64,000 bases of DNA from Erwinia phyllosphaerae. GTDB taxonomy: Bacteria; Pseudomonadota; Gammaproteobacteria; Enterobacterales; Enterobacteriaceae. The notes beneath the pieces were generated by a model, which saw nothing but the letters and a program-made list of their open reading frames with translations, was not told the origin of the DNA and searched no databases. Within the stretch, counting starts at the first letter, position 1; every line of letters begins with the position of its first letter. The position numbers and the translations under genes were made by a program. Shown piece after piece: positions 7,177-14,393 of this stretch. The stretch is taken from NCBI RefSeq assembly GCF_019132875.1, contig NZ_JAHSPF010000003.1:124001-188000 (forward strand). Reading direction: 5' to 3'.

Positions 7177-7362
7177 TGAAGAAAGCAGAACAGCGGCCCT
7201 TCAGCGCGCCAGCCACTTCAGAACTATTTCTCTTTGCCCTCTCCACCACCGAACCGGCGAATGCGGCGTGGCAATCTAAGCAGGGCAGGCGATGTGGAAA
7301 AAAATTACGGTACCGAAGAATGCCTGCTGGCGCAGGTGTATGAGCTATTAAATGGAGAGTAA
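7173..7362 (+). other. Two overlapping short ORFs between DUF1367 and Q
   Basis: One frame starts on the ATGATGA overlap with DUF1367 (7173-7343, 56 codons, MMKKAEQRPFSAPATSELFL...). Another (7261-7362, 33 residues, ending ECLLAQVYELLNGE) overlaps the Q start through ATGGAGAGTAA. The second has the look of a real C-terminus. They may be halves of one small nin gene separated by a frameshift, or two coupled ORFs; I cannot decide. Confidence 0.35.
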
Positions 7363-7726
7363 GACGTTGCGTGATATCTATGATGTATTGGATAAATGGG
7401 GCGCCTGGGCAGCTTCTGATAACAGTGGCGTAGACTGGCAGCCGATAGCGGCAGGCTTTAAGGGCTTATTACCTTATAGTAAGAAATCGCGAATGCAATG
7501 TGATGACGATACGGGGATTATGATCGATGGGTGCGTAGCGAGATTGAGAAAATTGAAGCCAGAAGAGTACGAGCTGATTATTGCGCATTTTGTGCTTGGT
7601 ATTTCACTGAGAAGTATCGCTCGCAAACGTAAATGCTCTGATGGAACTATCAGAAAGGAATTGCAGACAGCCGAAGGTTTTATAAGTGGCTGCCTTGCAA
7701 TGTTGAACATGGAAATTAAAATGTAA
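7352..7726 (+). CDS. Antitermination protein Q, 124 aa
   Basis: The sequence has the hallmark W-G-A-W-A-A-S-D-N-S-G-V-D-W-x-P-I-A-A-G-F-K-G-L-L, a C-D-D-D-x-G segment, and an HTH-like region RSIARKRKCSDGTIRKELQT of the phage antitermination Q family. Q loads on RNA polymerase at the late promoter and lets it read through terminators into lysis and structural genes. Unusually, the genes directly downstream are on the opposite strand, so the late promoter probably lies beyond 9314. Confidence 0.85.
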   Translation: MESKTLRDIYDVLDKWGAWAASDNSGVDWQPIAAGFKGLLPYSKKSRMQCDDDTGIMIDGCVARLRKLKPEEYELIIAHFVLGISLRSIARKRKCSDGTIRKELQTAEGFISGCLAMLNMEIKM

Positions 7727-7744
7727 AGGTGATTTGCTAGCCAT

Positions 7745-8290
7745 TTATTTCTTGGCTAGCTTTTTCAATGTCTCAGACTGCCTTTTGATAATTTTCTTTC
7801 TGTTCTTGATAACCGCTTCAAAATCAAAGACTTCTTTAATTCCAAGTAACATTGGAATCGCTGAGTATAGCGAGCAAGCTATTGCAGAAACTACAATGTT
7901 CGTTAATGTCTTAATATGATCAGAAATCAATTCTTGCTTGCCAGCCATACTAATTAAAATCACCCCTAATACTACGAGGATTTGCAGAATCATGACTATT
8001 AACGTAGATGACCTTTTTCTCTCGACTATTTGATTAAAATGTCTTAATTCAGTGCGCGACAAATCTTCTGCAGCATTCTTTTTTGTTTCAGAAAGCTTGG
8101 TGTAAAGCGTAATGCTATTGGCAACAGCGGCCGTGAGTACTACTATAACTGGCCAAGGTATACTATCTAGACTTATATATTTGGATGAAAATTTCCAAGT
8201 AAAAAATGACAGCAAAAGGAGAACTACCAAATGAAATGCAGCACTTGGTGAACGTAACCATTTGAACCTGCCATTACTCTTACTCGCCAT
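7745..8290 (-). CDS. Four-helix membrane protein, RexB-like partner, 181 aa
   Basis: Four hydrophobic segments are visible (about residues 17-34, 44-63, 94-115 and 127-148), with a basic C-terminal tail (KNRKKIIKRQ...). It starts 11 bases inside the upstream gene, so the two are translationally coupled. The layout, a ~300-residue soluble protein followed by a four-helix inner-membrane protein, is that of lambda rexA-rexB, in which RexB is an ion channel activated by RexA on superinfection. I see no strong primary-sequence match to RexB; other two-gene membrane defence systems (for example Kiwa) have comparable architecture. Confidence 0.5.
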   Translation of the reverse strand: MASKSNGRFKWLRSPSAAFHLVVLLLLSFFTWKFSSKYISLDSIPWPVIVVLTAAVANSITLYTKLSETKKNAAEDLSRTELRHFNQIVERKRSSTLIVMILQILVVLGVILISMAGKQELISDHIKTLTNIVVSAIACSLYSAIPMLLGIKEVFDFEAVIKNRKKIIKRQSETLKKLAKK

Positions 8291-9314
8291 CTTCCTCTAT
8301 TTCACCAGTTCTTACTAAGGTCATTAGCCATTCATGCATTTGGCTATAAAGTTCATGTTCATCAATCAGGCTATTGTAACTCGTAAGCTTTACAGTCTCC
8401 CAGAGCCTTATCTCTTTACCCGTCAAACGAGTGCCGCCGACCATCTCAACCGTCACATCTTCATCAGGGTAATGTCGTGTAGCATCTACAAGGTTCCTCA
8501 ACATTCTCTCACCACTATCCGATGTTTTTCGTTTGTAGCTGATAGTCAATCTCACTTCAAGATTGGCGTCGTCAAGGCAATCTTCCAGTTTACTCGAAGA
8601 GATAAACTTTTCCCACTGCTCTGCAAGCATCACTTTCAGCATATCAGAAGCGGCGCCGCTGGGTACCCAAGAAGGAGCATCTTCCATTTTTTTATGTTCA
8701 GATACAGCTACCACTGGCGCTCCAACAGAAACTGATTTTACAGGCCTTTTCAAGATTTCTTCTATGATTTCTTCTTTAGGTTTATCAGTCACTTTTAGTA
8801 TGCATTCTGCTGGTATTGAGGTAGTCAGACTGCCAAGTAACCATTTAAGGTGGATTTCAAGTTCTCTGGTGGTAAGCGAACGGGACTGCATTACAACAAT
8901 ACTGTTACCGAATACTCCAAAGTAGAGAATAGAATCAATGAATTCTCTAATTACTTGCTCGTTTTCAGACTGAACCTTGTCAGCCTCTGCATCTGTCAAT
9001 TTTGAAAGTTCAACAGAAGTCACCGACCTTATCTCGTATGATTCAGCATCGTCTTGCAACTGGATGTACCGCTGAGAGTGTCCTGGCTCAAAGGCGACTA
9101 ACTGACAAAAAAGTACGCCATTGAATTCTTCACTCTTGTTGATAAGCCGGAAAAGCTCATCAGAAGCCGGATTAACCAACTCCTTTCGTTGGTCAGCCTT
9201 AGGGTGGGATTTTAAGATGGCAGTAAGCATTTCCTGTAAGGATTGATTACACCCTGGAATGGATACTTCTTTGTAAATTATTCTCTTAGTCTTAGTAATC
9301 TTGAGGTTCGCCAT
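8280..9314 (-). CDS. Putative RexA-like sensor protein of a two-gene exclusion system, 344 aa
   Basis: Soluble protein without membrane segments. Three regions parallel lambda RexA in order: FGNSIVVMQSRSLTTRELEI (about 135-154) against the G-D-T-I-G-F-A-R-T-V-F-G-P-T-T-S-D-L segment; V-K-S-V-S-V-G-A-P-V (192-201) against T-V-K-V-E-A-K-L-P-V; and a C-terminal L-E-V-R-L-T-I-S-Y-K-R-K ... V-T-V-E-M-V-G-G ... I-D-E-H-E-L-Y-S-Q-M (252-326) against the corresponding beta-strand and helix block. These are remembered similarities, not alignments. The gene is reverse-strand, lower in GC than neighbours, and inserted between Q and the lysis genes, typical of a moron. Confidence 0.5.
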   Translation of the reverse strand: MANLKITKTKRIIYKEVSIPGCNQSLQEMLTAILKSHPKADQRKELVNPASDELFRLINKSEEFNGVLFCQLVAFEPGHSQRYIQLQDDAESYEIRSVTSVELSKLTDAEADKVQSENEQVIREFIDSILYFGVFGNSIVVMQSRSLTTRELEIHLKWLLGSLTTSIPAECILKVTDKPKEEIIEEILKRPVKSVSVGAPVVAVSEHKKMEDAPSWVPSGAASDMLKVMLAEQWEKFISSSKLEDCLDDANLEVRLTISYKRKTSDSGERMLRNLVDATRHYPDEDVTVEMVGGTRLTGKEIRLWETVKLTSYNSLIDEHELYSQMHEWLMTLVRTGEIEEDGE

Positions 9315-9871
9315 ATAATTCCCTTTTAAATCAATATCTTAATAAGATTACTACCTGTAGTGTTGCAACAAAAAAATTTTAAGGTAGGTCTTCAATAGTC
9401 TTCTTCCTAAAATAATACCAAAAAAAGCTAATGCGTACGCAAAACTTCTTTTAATCTGCTATGTGTTGTCACTATGCGTTGACTCATAAAATTTAAAATC
9501 GCGCTATTAAGCGTTTTTTTGTTTCTGACCACAGAAAAGCGTGCCTCATTACCCCAGAGCCAGAGCGCTAGTCCGGAAGGTGTAACATACAAGGGAACGC
9601 GCTTCTTTGAAGTAAATGGCAGACTGTTAAAAATCCAGGTATTGACCGCTAGTGGATATTCAAAGCGTTATAAATGACCTGCTGTGGTAAATCCTTTTAA
9701 TCGGCGGGGGCAGGTTCTGGTTTTTCTGGCTCACCGTAAGGCACCGGCCTACAGCTAACACACTCCTTGTCATATCCTCGCTTACCTGCTCCTGCGGGCT
9801 TTTTTATAGATTTTCTCAGCTTTCTACACAAGAAAAGCACAGCAGTATTTTTTAATTAAGGATCGTTACAG
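9315..9871. other. Non-coding stretch between the Rex-like pair and the first lysis gene; likely late promoter region
   Basis: The left part must carry the leftward promoter for 9314-7745. Rightward, TTGACT at 9479-9484 followed by AT-rich DNA and TATTAA at 9505-9510 is a candidate late promoter (spacing poor). A weak hairpin GCTC-CTGC-GGGC followed by T6 (about 9791-9808) precedes the holin-like gene and could be the terminator that Q overcomes. Apart from the 9486-9677 ORF I see no other gene. Confidence 0.35.
9486..9677 (+). pseudogene. Signal-peptide-like ORF lacking a normal start codon
   Basis: A 63-codon open frame begins with ATA where ATG would be expected: (ATA)KFKIALLSVFLFLTTEKRA reads as a classic signal peptide, followed by about 40 polar residues ending GYSKRYK. 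An in-frame stop lies just upstream, so no upstream start exists. Either it is a decayed small exported protein or ATA/an internal TTG is used. Function unknown. Confidence 0.3.
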
Positions 9872-10162
9872 ATGGCAGAACCCATCACTACCAGCGCGAC
9901 CGCGATGGCAGCGAGCTGGGGCTTAGTTGCGTCAACGCTAATCGGATTTATAACGTCTGTCGATTACTCAATAGTGTTTGGCGCGTTTGCAGGCTCAATG
10001 TGCTTTGTCGTCACTGCGCGGGAATTGTCGCGTTGGCAGACGCTTGGCTATTTCGTGTTTGGGTATGTAGCCAGTCTTTTGTGCCATTCTTGTGTTGTTA
10101 CCAGGCCTGAATGGGTGCACCTGAAACATAAACTGGAAGCCGTTTTTTTGAAAAGCTGGTGA
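9872..10162 (+). CDS. Holin-like small membrane protein, 96 aa
   Basis: Begins MAEPITTSATAMAASWGLVA, like the putative phage holin family whose members start with a short hydrophilic segment followed by alternating helices. Hydrophobic stretches lie at about residues 14-30, 33-50 and 57-75. The C-terminal third (ending VHLKHKLEAVFLKSW) is charged and departs from the family as I know it, so the protein may be recombinant or truncated. It precedes a GH19 endolysin, making a first lysis module. Confidence 0.55.
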   Translation: MAEPITTSATAMAASWGLVASTLIGFITSVDYSIVFGAFAGSMCFVVTARELSRWQTLGYFVFGYVASLLCHSCVVTRPEWVHLKHKLEAVFLKSW

Positions 10163-10288
10163 CGAGGTGTGAGATTGAGGAAAGCCATGCTGATATGCAG
10201 TTCAGAAAAGTGACTAAATAAAAGATAATTTATTTCCGTGATAATTTAAGCCCCTTACTTTTTGCTTGGGGCTTGTAATAACCTGAAA

Positions 10289-10738
10289 CTATCTGGCTTT
10301 TAATGTCCCACTAAATTCAGAACCTGCGCCAGCAGAAAGGCCTACTACCATTAAGTACTTACCTGAATCAGTAACAGTTTCATTAACCTTTCTGGTTTCA
10401 CCGTCTGCCGGGGCACCTTTTAGTGTGTCACCATAGTAGTAGTTAGCAGGATCTTCGTCTTGCGGATTACCACTACCATATTTTATGGTTGCACCTGGCT
10501 TATAGATAGTCAGGGCTGAGTTGCCGTTATTATCTTTAAGGTTAATATGCAAGCGTTGCCCGGATTTCAAAGGGAGATACCAGCATTTTTGTTCGTATCT
10601 CAATAAGTTACCTTTGAAGTTAACTTCCTGGCCTTGAGGCGCTTTTAGAACAGGTATGTCACGACAGCTAACCTCAGCATGCAACTGTGTTGAAAAAATA
10701 GCCGTCGCTAACGTTAACAGTACAAATTTTTTAGTCAT
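10289..10738 (-). CDS. Periplasmic beta-sandwich protein (PPC-like), 149 aa
   Basis: I choose ATG 10738 (GGTGA four bases upstream) over 10777 because it gives an uninterrupted signal peptide MTKKFVLLTLATAIFSTQLHA. The mature part has two Cys (S-C-R and K-C-W) and the pattern L-P-L-K-S-G-Q-R-L-H-I-N-L-K-D-N-N-G-N-S-A-L-T-I-Y-K-P-G ... S-G-K-Y-L-M-V-V-G, typical of pre-peptidase C-terminal type beta-sandwich domains. Reverse-strand moron inside the lysis region, expressed from the lysogen; role unknown, possibly envelope protection. Confidence 0.6.
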   Translation of the reverse strand: MTKKFVLLTLATAIFSTQLHAEVSCRDIPVLKAPQGQEVNFKGNLLRYEQKCWYLPLKSGQRLHINLKDNNGNSALTIYKPGATIKYGSGNPQDEDPANYYYGDTLKGAPADGETRKVNETVTDSGKYLMVVGLSAGAGSEFSGTLKAR

Positions 10739-10757
10739 AATCACCCGGTATACATGA

Positions 10758-11318
10758 ATGAAAAAGATAGATTCCAAGGTATTGTACGCAATTTCTTATC
10801 ACTTTCGAGGCATAAAAGGACAAAATCAAGCCAGGATTATTCAGCTGATGCCACAGTATCTACCAATCGTGATGGCAAAATATCAGATTAATACTTATTT
10901 AAGAGTCTGCCACTTTCTCGCTCAGCTTTGTAAAGAAAGCAAGGGCTTTTCCTCGTTAACCGAGCAGGGCATAGACCCGAATCACAATGCTTATGAAGGC
11001 AACAAGCAATTGGGAAACACTAAGCGGGGTGACGGTTATTTATTCAGAGGAAGAGGATTTATACAAATAACGGGCCGTTATAATTACAATAAAGTTGGTG
11101 AAGATTTACACAAAGATTTGATTCATCATCCTGAGCTTTTAGCCAGCGATATACAACTTGCCCTTGAGTCAGCTGGCCTTTTCTGGACGAAGCATGGGCT
11201 AAACAGGCTGGCAGATAAAGATGATATTGTGGCAATAACACACAGGATTAATGGTGGTGAGCATGGACTATCTGACAGGCGTTTATTTTTAGCCCGAGTA
11301 AAGGCTGCAATGCTTTAA
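10758..11318 (+). CDS. GH19 (chitinase-fold) endolysin, 186 aa
   Basis: The family signatures are clear: catalytic Glu at E60 in QLCKESKGFSSLTEQ with the second acid at E69, then Y-E-G-N-x-x-L-G-N-T-x-x-G-D-G, F-R-G-R-G-F-I-Q-I-T-G-R-Y-N-Y, and A-x-x-S-A-G-L-F-W-T. GH19 endolysins cleave the peptidoglycan glycan strand. There is no signal peptide, so export depends on a holin, presumably the 96-residue protein upstream. A mutated partial copy lies at 53218-53613. Confidence 0.9.
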   Translation: MKKIDSKVLYAISYHFRGIKGQNQARIIQLMPQYLPIVMAKYQINTYLRVCHFLAQLCKESKGFSSLTEQGIDPNHNAYEGNKQLGNTKRGDGYLFRGRGFIQITGRYNYNKVGEDLHKDLIHHPELLASDIQLALESAGLFWTKHGLNRLADKDDIVAITHRINGGEHGLSDRRLFLARVKAAML

Positions 11319-11470
11319 CGTGATTACTGAAATATCCGTGCTTAGCTCCATGGCAAAAAAGATAGTATAAGTATGCATAATATCAGTTAACGGAATATTG
11401 ATTTTGTCCGAAGTTGGCGTATTATCTCCCTAAAGTGGGATTTCTGTGCATACGCCACTTATGATTTTGA

Positions 11471-11492
11471 ACCTCGCCCCGGCGGGGTTTTT
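11471..11492 (+). terminator. Possible terminator after the GH19 gene
   Basis: GC-rich inverted repeat (CCCC-GGC-GGGG core) followed by five T residues. The stem is short, so efficiency is uncertain. Confidence 0.5.
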
Positions 11493-11562
11493 GCTTTCTG
11501 TATTTGGGAAATGAGCCCACAACCATAAAAAATTTAAGCTTGGTGTTAGCATATTTTTGTTT

Positions 11563-11829
11563 TTACTGTATTTTTGCTTCTGGGTACACCATTGCGCACG
11601 TATCCATCCCTGCTTCTGTCACTGGGTAACTGATAGTGGAATTTTCCGGCTCTCGGAATCCAATCGAAGTCTCCACCCAACCATGATTATGCGGACATTT
11701 AATAAGTATGGGGTCTCGCTCGACGTCAAAAACGATGAAAATTTGCAAACCTCCAACTTCGTACACTTTTATTTCAGAAAGGGCAGTACCGCCGTTATAG
11801 TTTTTGATTGCTTGTTGAAGCGTTTGCAT
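11563..11829 (-). CDS. Hypothetical reverse-strand protein, 88 aa
   Basis: The reverse frame reads as a plausible globular protein (LQQAIKNYNGGTALSEIKVY, then V-F-D-V-E-R-D-P-I and a C-P-H-N-H-G-W motif), whereas the overlapping forward frame is low-quality. A weak GAGA site precedes ATG 11829. No recognised family. Probably another moron between the two lysis modules. Confidence 0.5.
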   Translation of the reverse strand: MQTLQQAIKNYNGGTALSEIKVYEVGGLQIFIVFDVERDPILIKCPHNHGWVETSIGFREPENSTISYPVTEAGMDTCAMVYPEAKIQ

Positions 11830-11942
11830 TTATGTCTCGCTTTATAAGATTATCGTTATTTATTAAACGCATTGGCATGTATTTGCAATGCTTAAATTAT
11901 GATGAATGCCTGAAATTCTTTAGTTTGAGACGCTACCTTATC

Positions 11943-11972
11943 AAGGCTCACTTCGGTGGGCCTTTTCTTTTT
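11943..11972 (+). terminator. Strong UUCG-loop terminator upstream of the second lysis module
   Basis: AAGGCTCAC-TTCG-GTGGGCCTT followed by TTCTTTTTTT: a nine-pair stem with the very stable UUCG tetraloop. Same element, slightly decayed, at 49069-49097 before the holin pseudogene. Confidence 0.85.
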
Positions 11973-12011
11973 TTCGCCAAATGCATAACCCCCGCTCAGG
12001 GAGGTGGAGCT

Positions 12012-12329
12012 ATGAAAATGCCAAATCGTGATCCCAGCACTTACGGCCTGCTGGCTTGGGCGCTGATCCTTGCTATGTCAATCTGGGGCGGCCTGGTGAA
12101 ATATATCGTCGAGGTGCGCCGCAATAATCAGGTGTGGAGCTGGGTTGCCGCACTGGCCCAGGTCGTCGTGTCCGGGTTCGCTGGGCTAATCGGCGGCCTG
12201 CTCGCGATAGAGTCAGGACTCAGCATCTATTACACGCTTGTCGCCGCTGGTATGTCAGGAACAATGGGATCGGCAGCGTTGAACTATTTCTGGGAACGGC
12301 TCACAGGGATAAAAAATGGAAATCAGTAA
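12012..12329 (+). CDS. Lambda S-type holin, 105 aa
   Basis: Same length as lambda S105 and the same dual-start arrangement, Met-Lys-Met-Pro at the N-terminus (ATG 12012 and ATG 12018), which in lambda yields holin and antiholin from one gene. Three hydrophobic segments (about 12-34, 42-67, 70-92) fit a class I holin. GGTGGAG precedes the ATG. Its stop overlaps the lysozyme start by 14 bases. Confidence 0.85.
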   Translation: MKMPNRDPSTYGLLAWALILAMSIWGGLVKYIVEVRRNNQVWSWVAALAQVVVSGFAGLIGGLLAIESGLSIYYTLVAAGMSGTMGSAALNYFWERLTGIKNGNQ

Positions 12330-12741
12330 TCGCGGTACCGAGCTAATTAAACGGTTTGAGGGGCTGCGCTTAACGGCATATCGCTGTAGCGCGGGCGTTC
12401 TGACTATTGGCTATGGTCACACTCGCGGCGTGAAAACCGGCGATGTGATTACCGGCCATCAGGCTGATGCGTTTTTACGTGAGGATCTGCAGGTTGCAGA
12501 GCTGACGGTAAACACAAATGTCAGGACAAAAATGACGCAGGGCCAGTTTGATGCGTTAGTGTCGTTCGTGTTTCACGTTGGTACCGGTAATTTTACCCGC
12601 TCAACGCTGCTAAAAAAACTGAACGCCGGTGATTATGCCGGTGCTGCCGGGCAGTTTTACCGCTGGATTTATGCCGATGGCAAACCGCTGGATGGACTGC
12701 GCAGGCGGCGTACAGCAGAACGGGAGCTGTTTTTATCATGA
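12316..12741 (+). CDS. GH24 phage lysozyme (endolysin), 141 aa
   Basis: The catalytic E-8aa-(D/C)-5aa-T motif is E15, C24, T30 within KRFEGLRLTAYRCSAGVLTI, with Y-G-H-T following. The middle residue is Cys in place of the Asp of T4 lysozyme, a known variant. No signal peptide or SAR anchor is visible, so release by the upstream S-type holin is expected. Ends overlapping the Rz start by four bases. Confidence 0.9.
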   Translation: MEISNRGTELIKRFEGLRLTAYRCSAGVLTIGYGHTRGVKTGDVITGHQADAFLREDLQVAELTVNTNVRTKMTQGQFDALVSFVFHVGTGNFTRSTLLKKLNAGDYAGAAGQFYRWIYADGKPLDGLRRRRTAERELFLS

Positions 12742-13175
12742 ACTGGAAAGCGGCGGCTTTCGGCTTGCTGCTGGTGGCAGCGCTGGGGCTGGGCAAAACG
12801 ACGCTGTCCTACCGCGCACAGTATGCAGCGGCGGCAGAGCAGGCGGCAGAACGTCAGGCAACAATAGACGATATGCAGCAGCGCCGGCAGGCTGTAGCTG
12901 CGCTGGATGCGAAATTAACGGGAGAATTAACCAATGCCCAGGCTACTATTACTCAGCTGCAGCGCGATATTAGCGCTGGCCGCCGCCGGTTGCAGCTCGC
13001 CGTCACCTGTCCGCAGCAACCCGCCGCCAGCGCCGCCAGCCTGGCTAATGCAACCAGCGCCAGACTTACTGACGCCGCTGAACGGGATTATTTCACTCTC
13101 AGATATCGAATCGAAGTCGCCGGAAAGCAGATAGCCGGTCTTCAGCAGTACATTAGAGAGCAGTGCTTGAAATAA
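12738..13175 (+). CDS. Rz: Rz inner-membrane spanin, 145 aa
   Basis: Single N-terminal membrane anchor (MNWKAAAFGLLLVAALGLG) followed by a long Ala/Gln/Glu-rich coiled-coil periplasmic region and C-terminal Cys. Position after holin and lysozyme, plus the nested Rz1 frame, identifies it as the i-spanin that fuses inner and outer membrane at lysis. Confidence 0.9.
   Translation: MNWKAAAFGLLLVAALGLGKTTLSYRAQYAAAAEQAAERQATIDDMQQRRQAVAALDAKLTGELTNAQATITQLQRDISAGRRRLQLAVTCPQQPAASAASLANATSARLTDAAERDYFTLRYRIEVAGKQIAGLQQYIREQCLK
12934..13134 (+). CDS. Rz1: Rz1 outer-membrane spanin lipoprotein, nested in Rz, 66 aa
   Basis: Entirely inside Rz in the +1 frame. Signal sequence with lipobox ALAAAGC (Cys20), then a proline-rich mature peptide (P-P-P-A-P-P-A-W), exactly the Rz1 plan. 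Lipidated Rz1 in the outer membrane pairs with Rz. Confidence 0.9.
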   Translation: MPRLLLLSCSAILALAAAGCSSPSPVRSNPPPAPPAWLMQPAPDLLTPLNGIISLSDIESKSPESR

Positions 13176-13256
13176 TGACGCGTGAAAATCATAGCTTTTA
13201 TTTTAAAAAATATTATATCCTTGATTTTTTGATATATAAACGAGGGTATGCCAGTC

Positions 13257-13538
13257 ATGAGTCGTTTCAGTAAAATCGTTCCTGTGAGTGGAAAATGGTA
13301 TCTGTTTGTTGAGGGCGACAAAAGCGTCAACACTTCTGATGCAGTATATCCAATAGCAGCTTGGGGTGAGTGTGAGTCTGATGGGACAATTGTCGGTCTT
13401 TCTACGGTGAGCAAGCTAAACCCTGCTCAATTGGTGGGTCCGCCTTCTGAATTCAAATGTTATTACCTGACCGAGGAAGAGCTTACTGAACGCCACCGCA
13501 TATTACTCAAATCAACAACAAGTTTTCTCAAGCCCTAA
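13257..13538 (+). CDS. Hypothetical phage protein, 93 aa
   Basis: GAGGG precedes two in-frame ATGs (13248 and 13257); I take 13257 because the spacing to 13248 is too short. The product (MSRFSKIVPVSGKWYLFVEG... ending LLKSTTSFLKP) looks like a small globular beta protein with no family I recognise. It lies between the lysis and packaging genes. Confidence 0.55.
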   Translation: MSRFSKIVPVSGKWYLFVEGDKSVNTSDAVYPIAAWGECESDGTIVGLSTVSKLNPAQLVGPPSEFKCYYLTEEELTERHRILLKSTTSFLKP

Positions 13539-13655
13539 AAGGAAATGATTATTCCGCACTAGACGCATTTGCGAGGCTTCTGATGATGATTAATTTTGCT
13601 TCACTGAGAGCGGTCTCAAAGCTAAGGTATACCTCATATTTATAAGGAGATTGTC

Positions 13656-13835
13656 ATGCAAGACTGGTTCGTTTCTTGGCACGAGGCAGGAAATAAAGAA
13701 AATTGTGCATATCAAGTCTTTGTATCAGAGGATAAGGATCCTGCGCACGTACTGGCTGAGCAGATGAAGTTGATTGCCGCACACAATAGGTTAAATCCGA
13801 GGGATTTGTTAGTTGTGGCTTTTAACAAAGTATAA
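13656..13835 (+). CDS. Small hypothetical protein, 59 aa
   Basis: ATG at 13656 with AAGGAG seven bases upstream, TAA at 13833-13835, and a terminator immediately after. Product MQDWFVSWHEAGNKENCAYQ... ending DLLVVAFNKV. The good translation signals and clean terminator argue that it is real; function unknown. Confidence 0.55.
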   Translation: MQDWFVSWHEAGNKENCAYQVFVSEDKDPAHVLAEQMKLIAAHNRLNPRDLLVVAFNKV

Positions 13836-13853
13836 ATACCAATTTTATTAATA

Positions 13854-13878
13854 AGCCGCCTCTGGGCGGTTTTTTTTA
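13854..13878 (+). terminator. Rho-independent terminator
   Basis: CCGCC-TCTG-GGCGG stem followed by eight T residues, directly after the 59-residue gene. Confidence 0.8.
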
Positions 13879-13925
13879 TTGGAGTGAACAAGACGCATGG
13901 GCATACCTCGCGCCGGATGACGAGC

Positions 13926-14372
13926 TTAAGATGGAGCATGTGCCAAGGCGGACTGAATGAAATCCCATCGGTCGAGGTATTTTGAATCTTCACCTTTCCC
14001 AATCTTGAACAATGGAACAGTATGCTGCCAAGTGGATTGGCTGGCGACTATTTCGCTTGGGACAATGAATACTTCAGGGATATTTTTATGCGAAATGTCT
14101 TCGGACATGTTGCAGAAAACATAGAAATAATCAGGGGAGTTGGTAGGTATATGTTTGCCAACCATCCATTGGCGGGGCTGCGTTCTTGCCCAGGAGCCCT
14201 TAACCTGAATGCTTATGCTTTTGGAGCCATCGATAGTGGCAATGATGTCAACCGCACTCGATCCACTGGTAGTAAGTGCAGCGCTGATACCCAACTTTGA
14301 CAGCATATATGCGACATAGTATTCACCTGCATCACCGGCGTTCTTAGAAGTTCGCTTAGCTATTTCAGACAT
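13926..14372 (-). CDS. Putative PD-(D/E)XK nuclease-fold protein, 148 aa
   Basis: I choose ATG 14372 (AAGGA seven bases upstream); longer frames run back into terS. Residues about 13-60 show G-D-A-G-E-Y-Y-V-A-Y-M-L-S-K-L-G, then S-S-A-V-D-I-I-A and S-I-Q-V-K-G-S-W, that is an E ... D ... Q-x-K layout expected for a PD-(D/E)XK nuclease core, with the acidic E replaced by Q as in several subfamilies. It sits on the opposite strand just before the terminase genes. It could be a restriction/anti-phage nuclease or homing-type enzyme; unproven. Confidence 0.55.
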   Translation of the reverse strand: MSEIAKRTSKNAGDAGEYYVAYMLSKLGISAALTTSGSSAVDIIATIDGSKSISIQVKGSWARTQPRQWMVGKHIPTNSPDYFYVFCNMSEDISHKNIPEVFIVPSEIVASQSTWQHTVPLFKIGKGEDSKYLDRWDFIQSALAHAPS

Positions 14373-14393
14373 ATTAAATCCTTGGAATAAATA

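Noticed and set aside
7745..9314. Kiwa (KwaA/KwaB) assignment
   Set aside because: Membrane topology is comparable but gene order is reversed and I cannot recognise DUF4868 features; RexA-like segment order is the better, still tentative, match.
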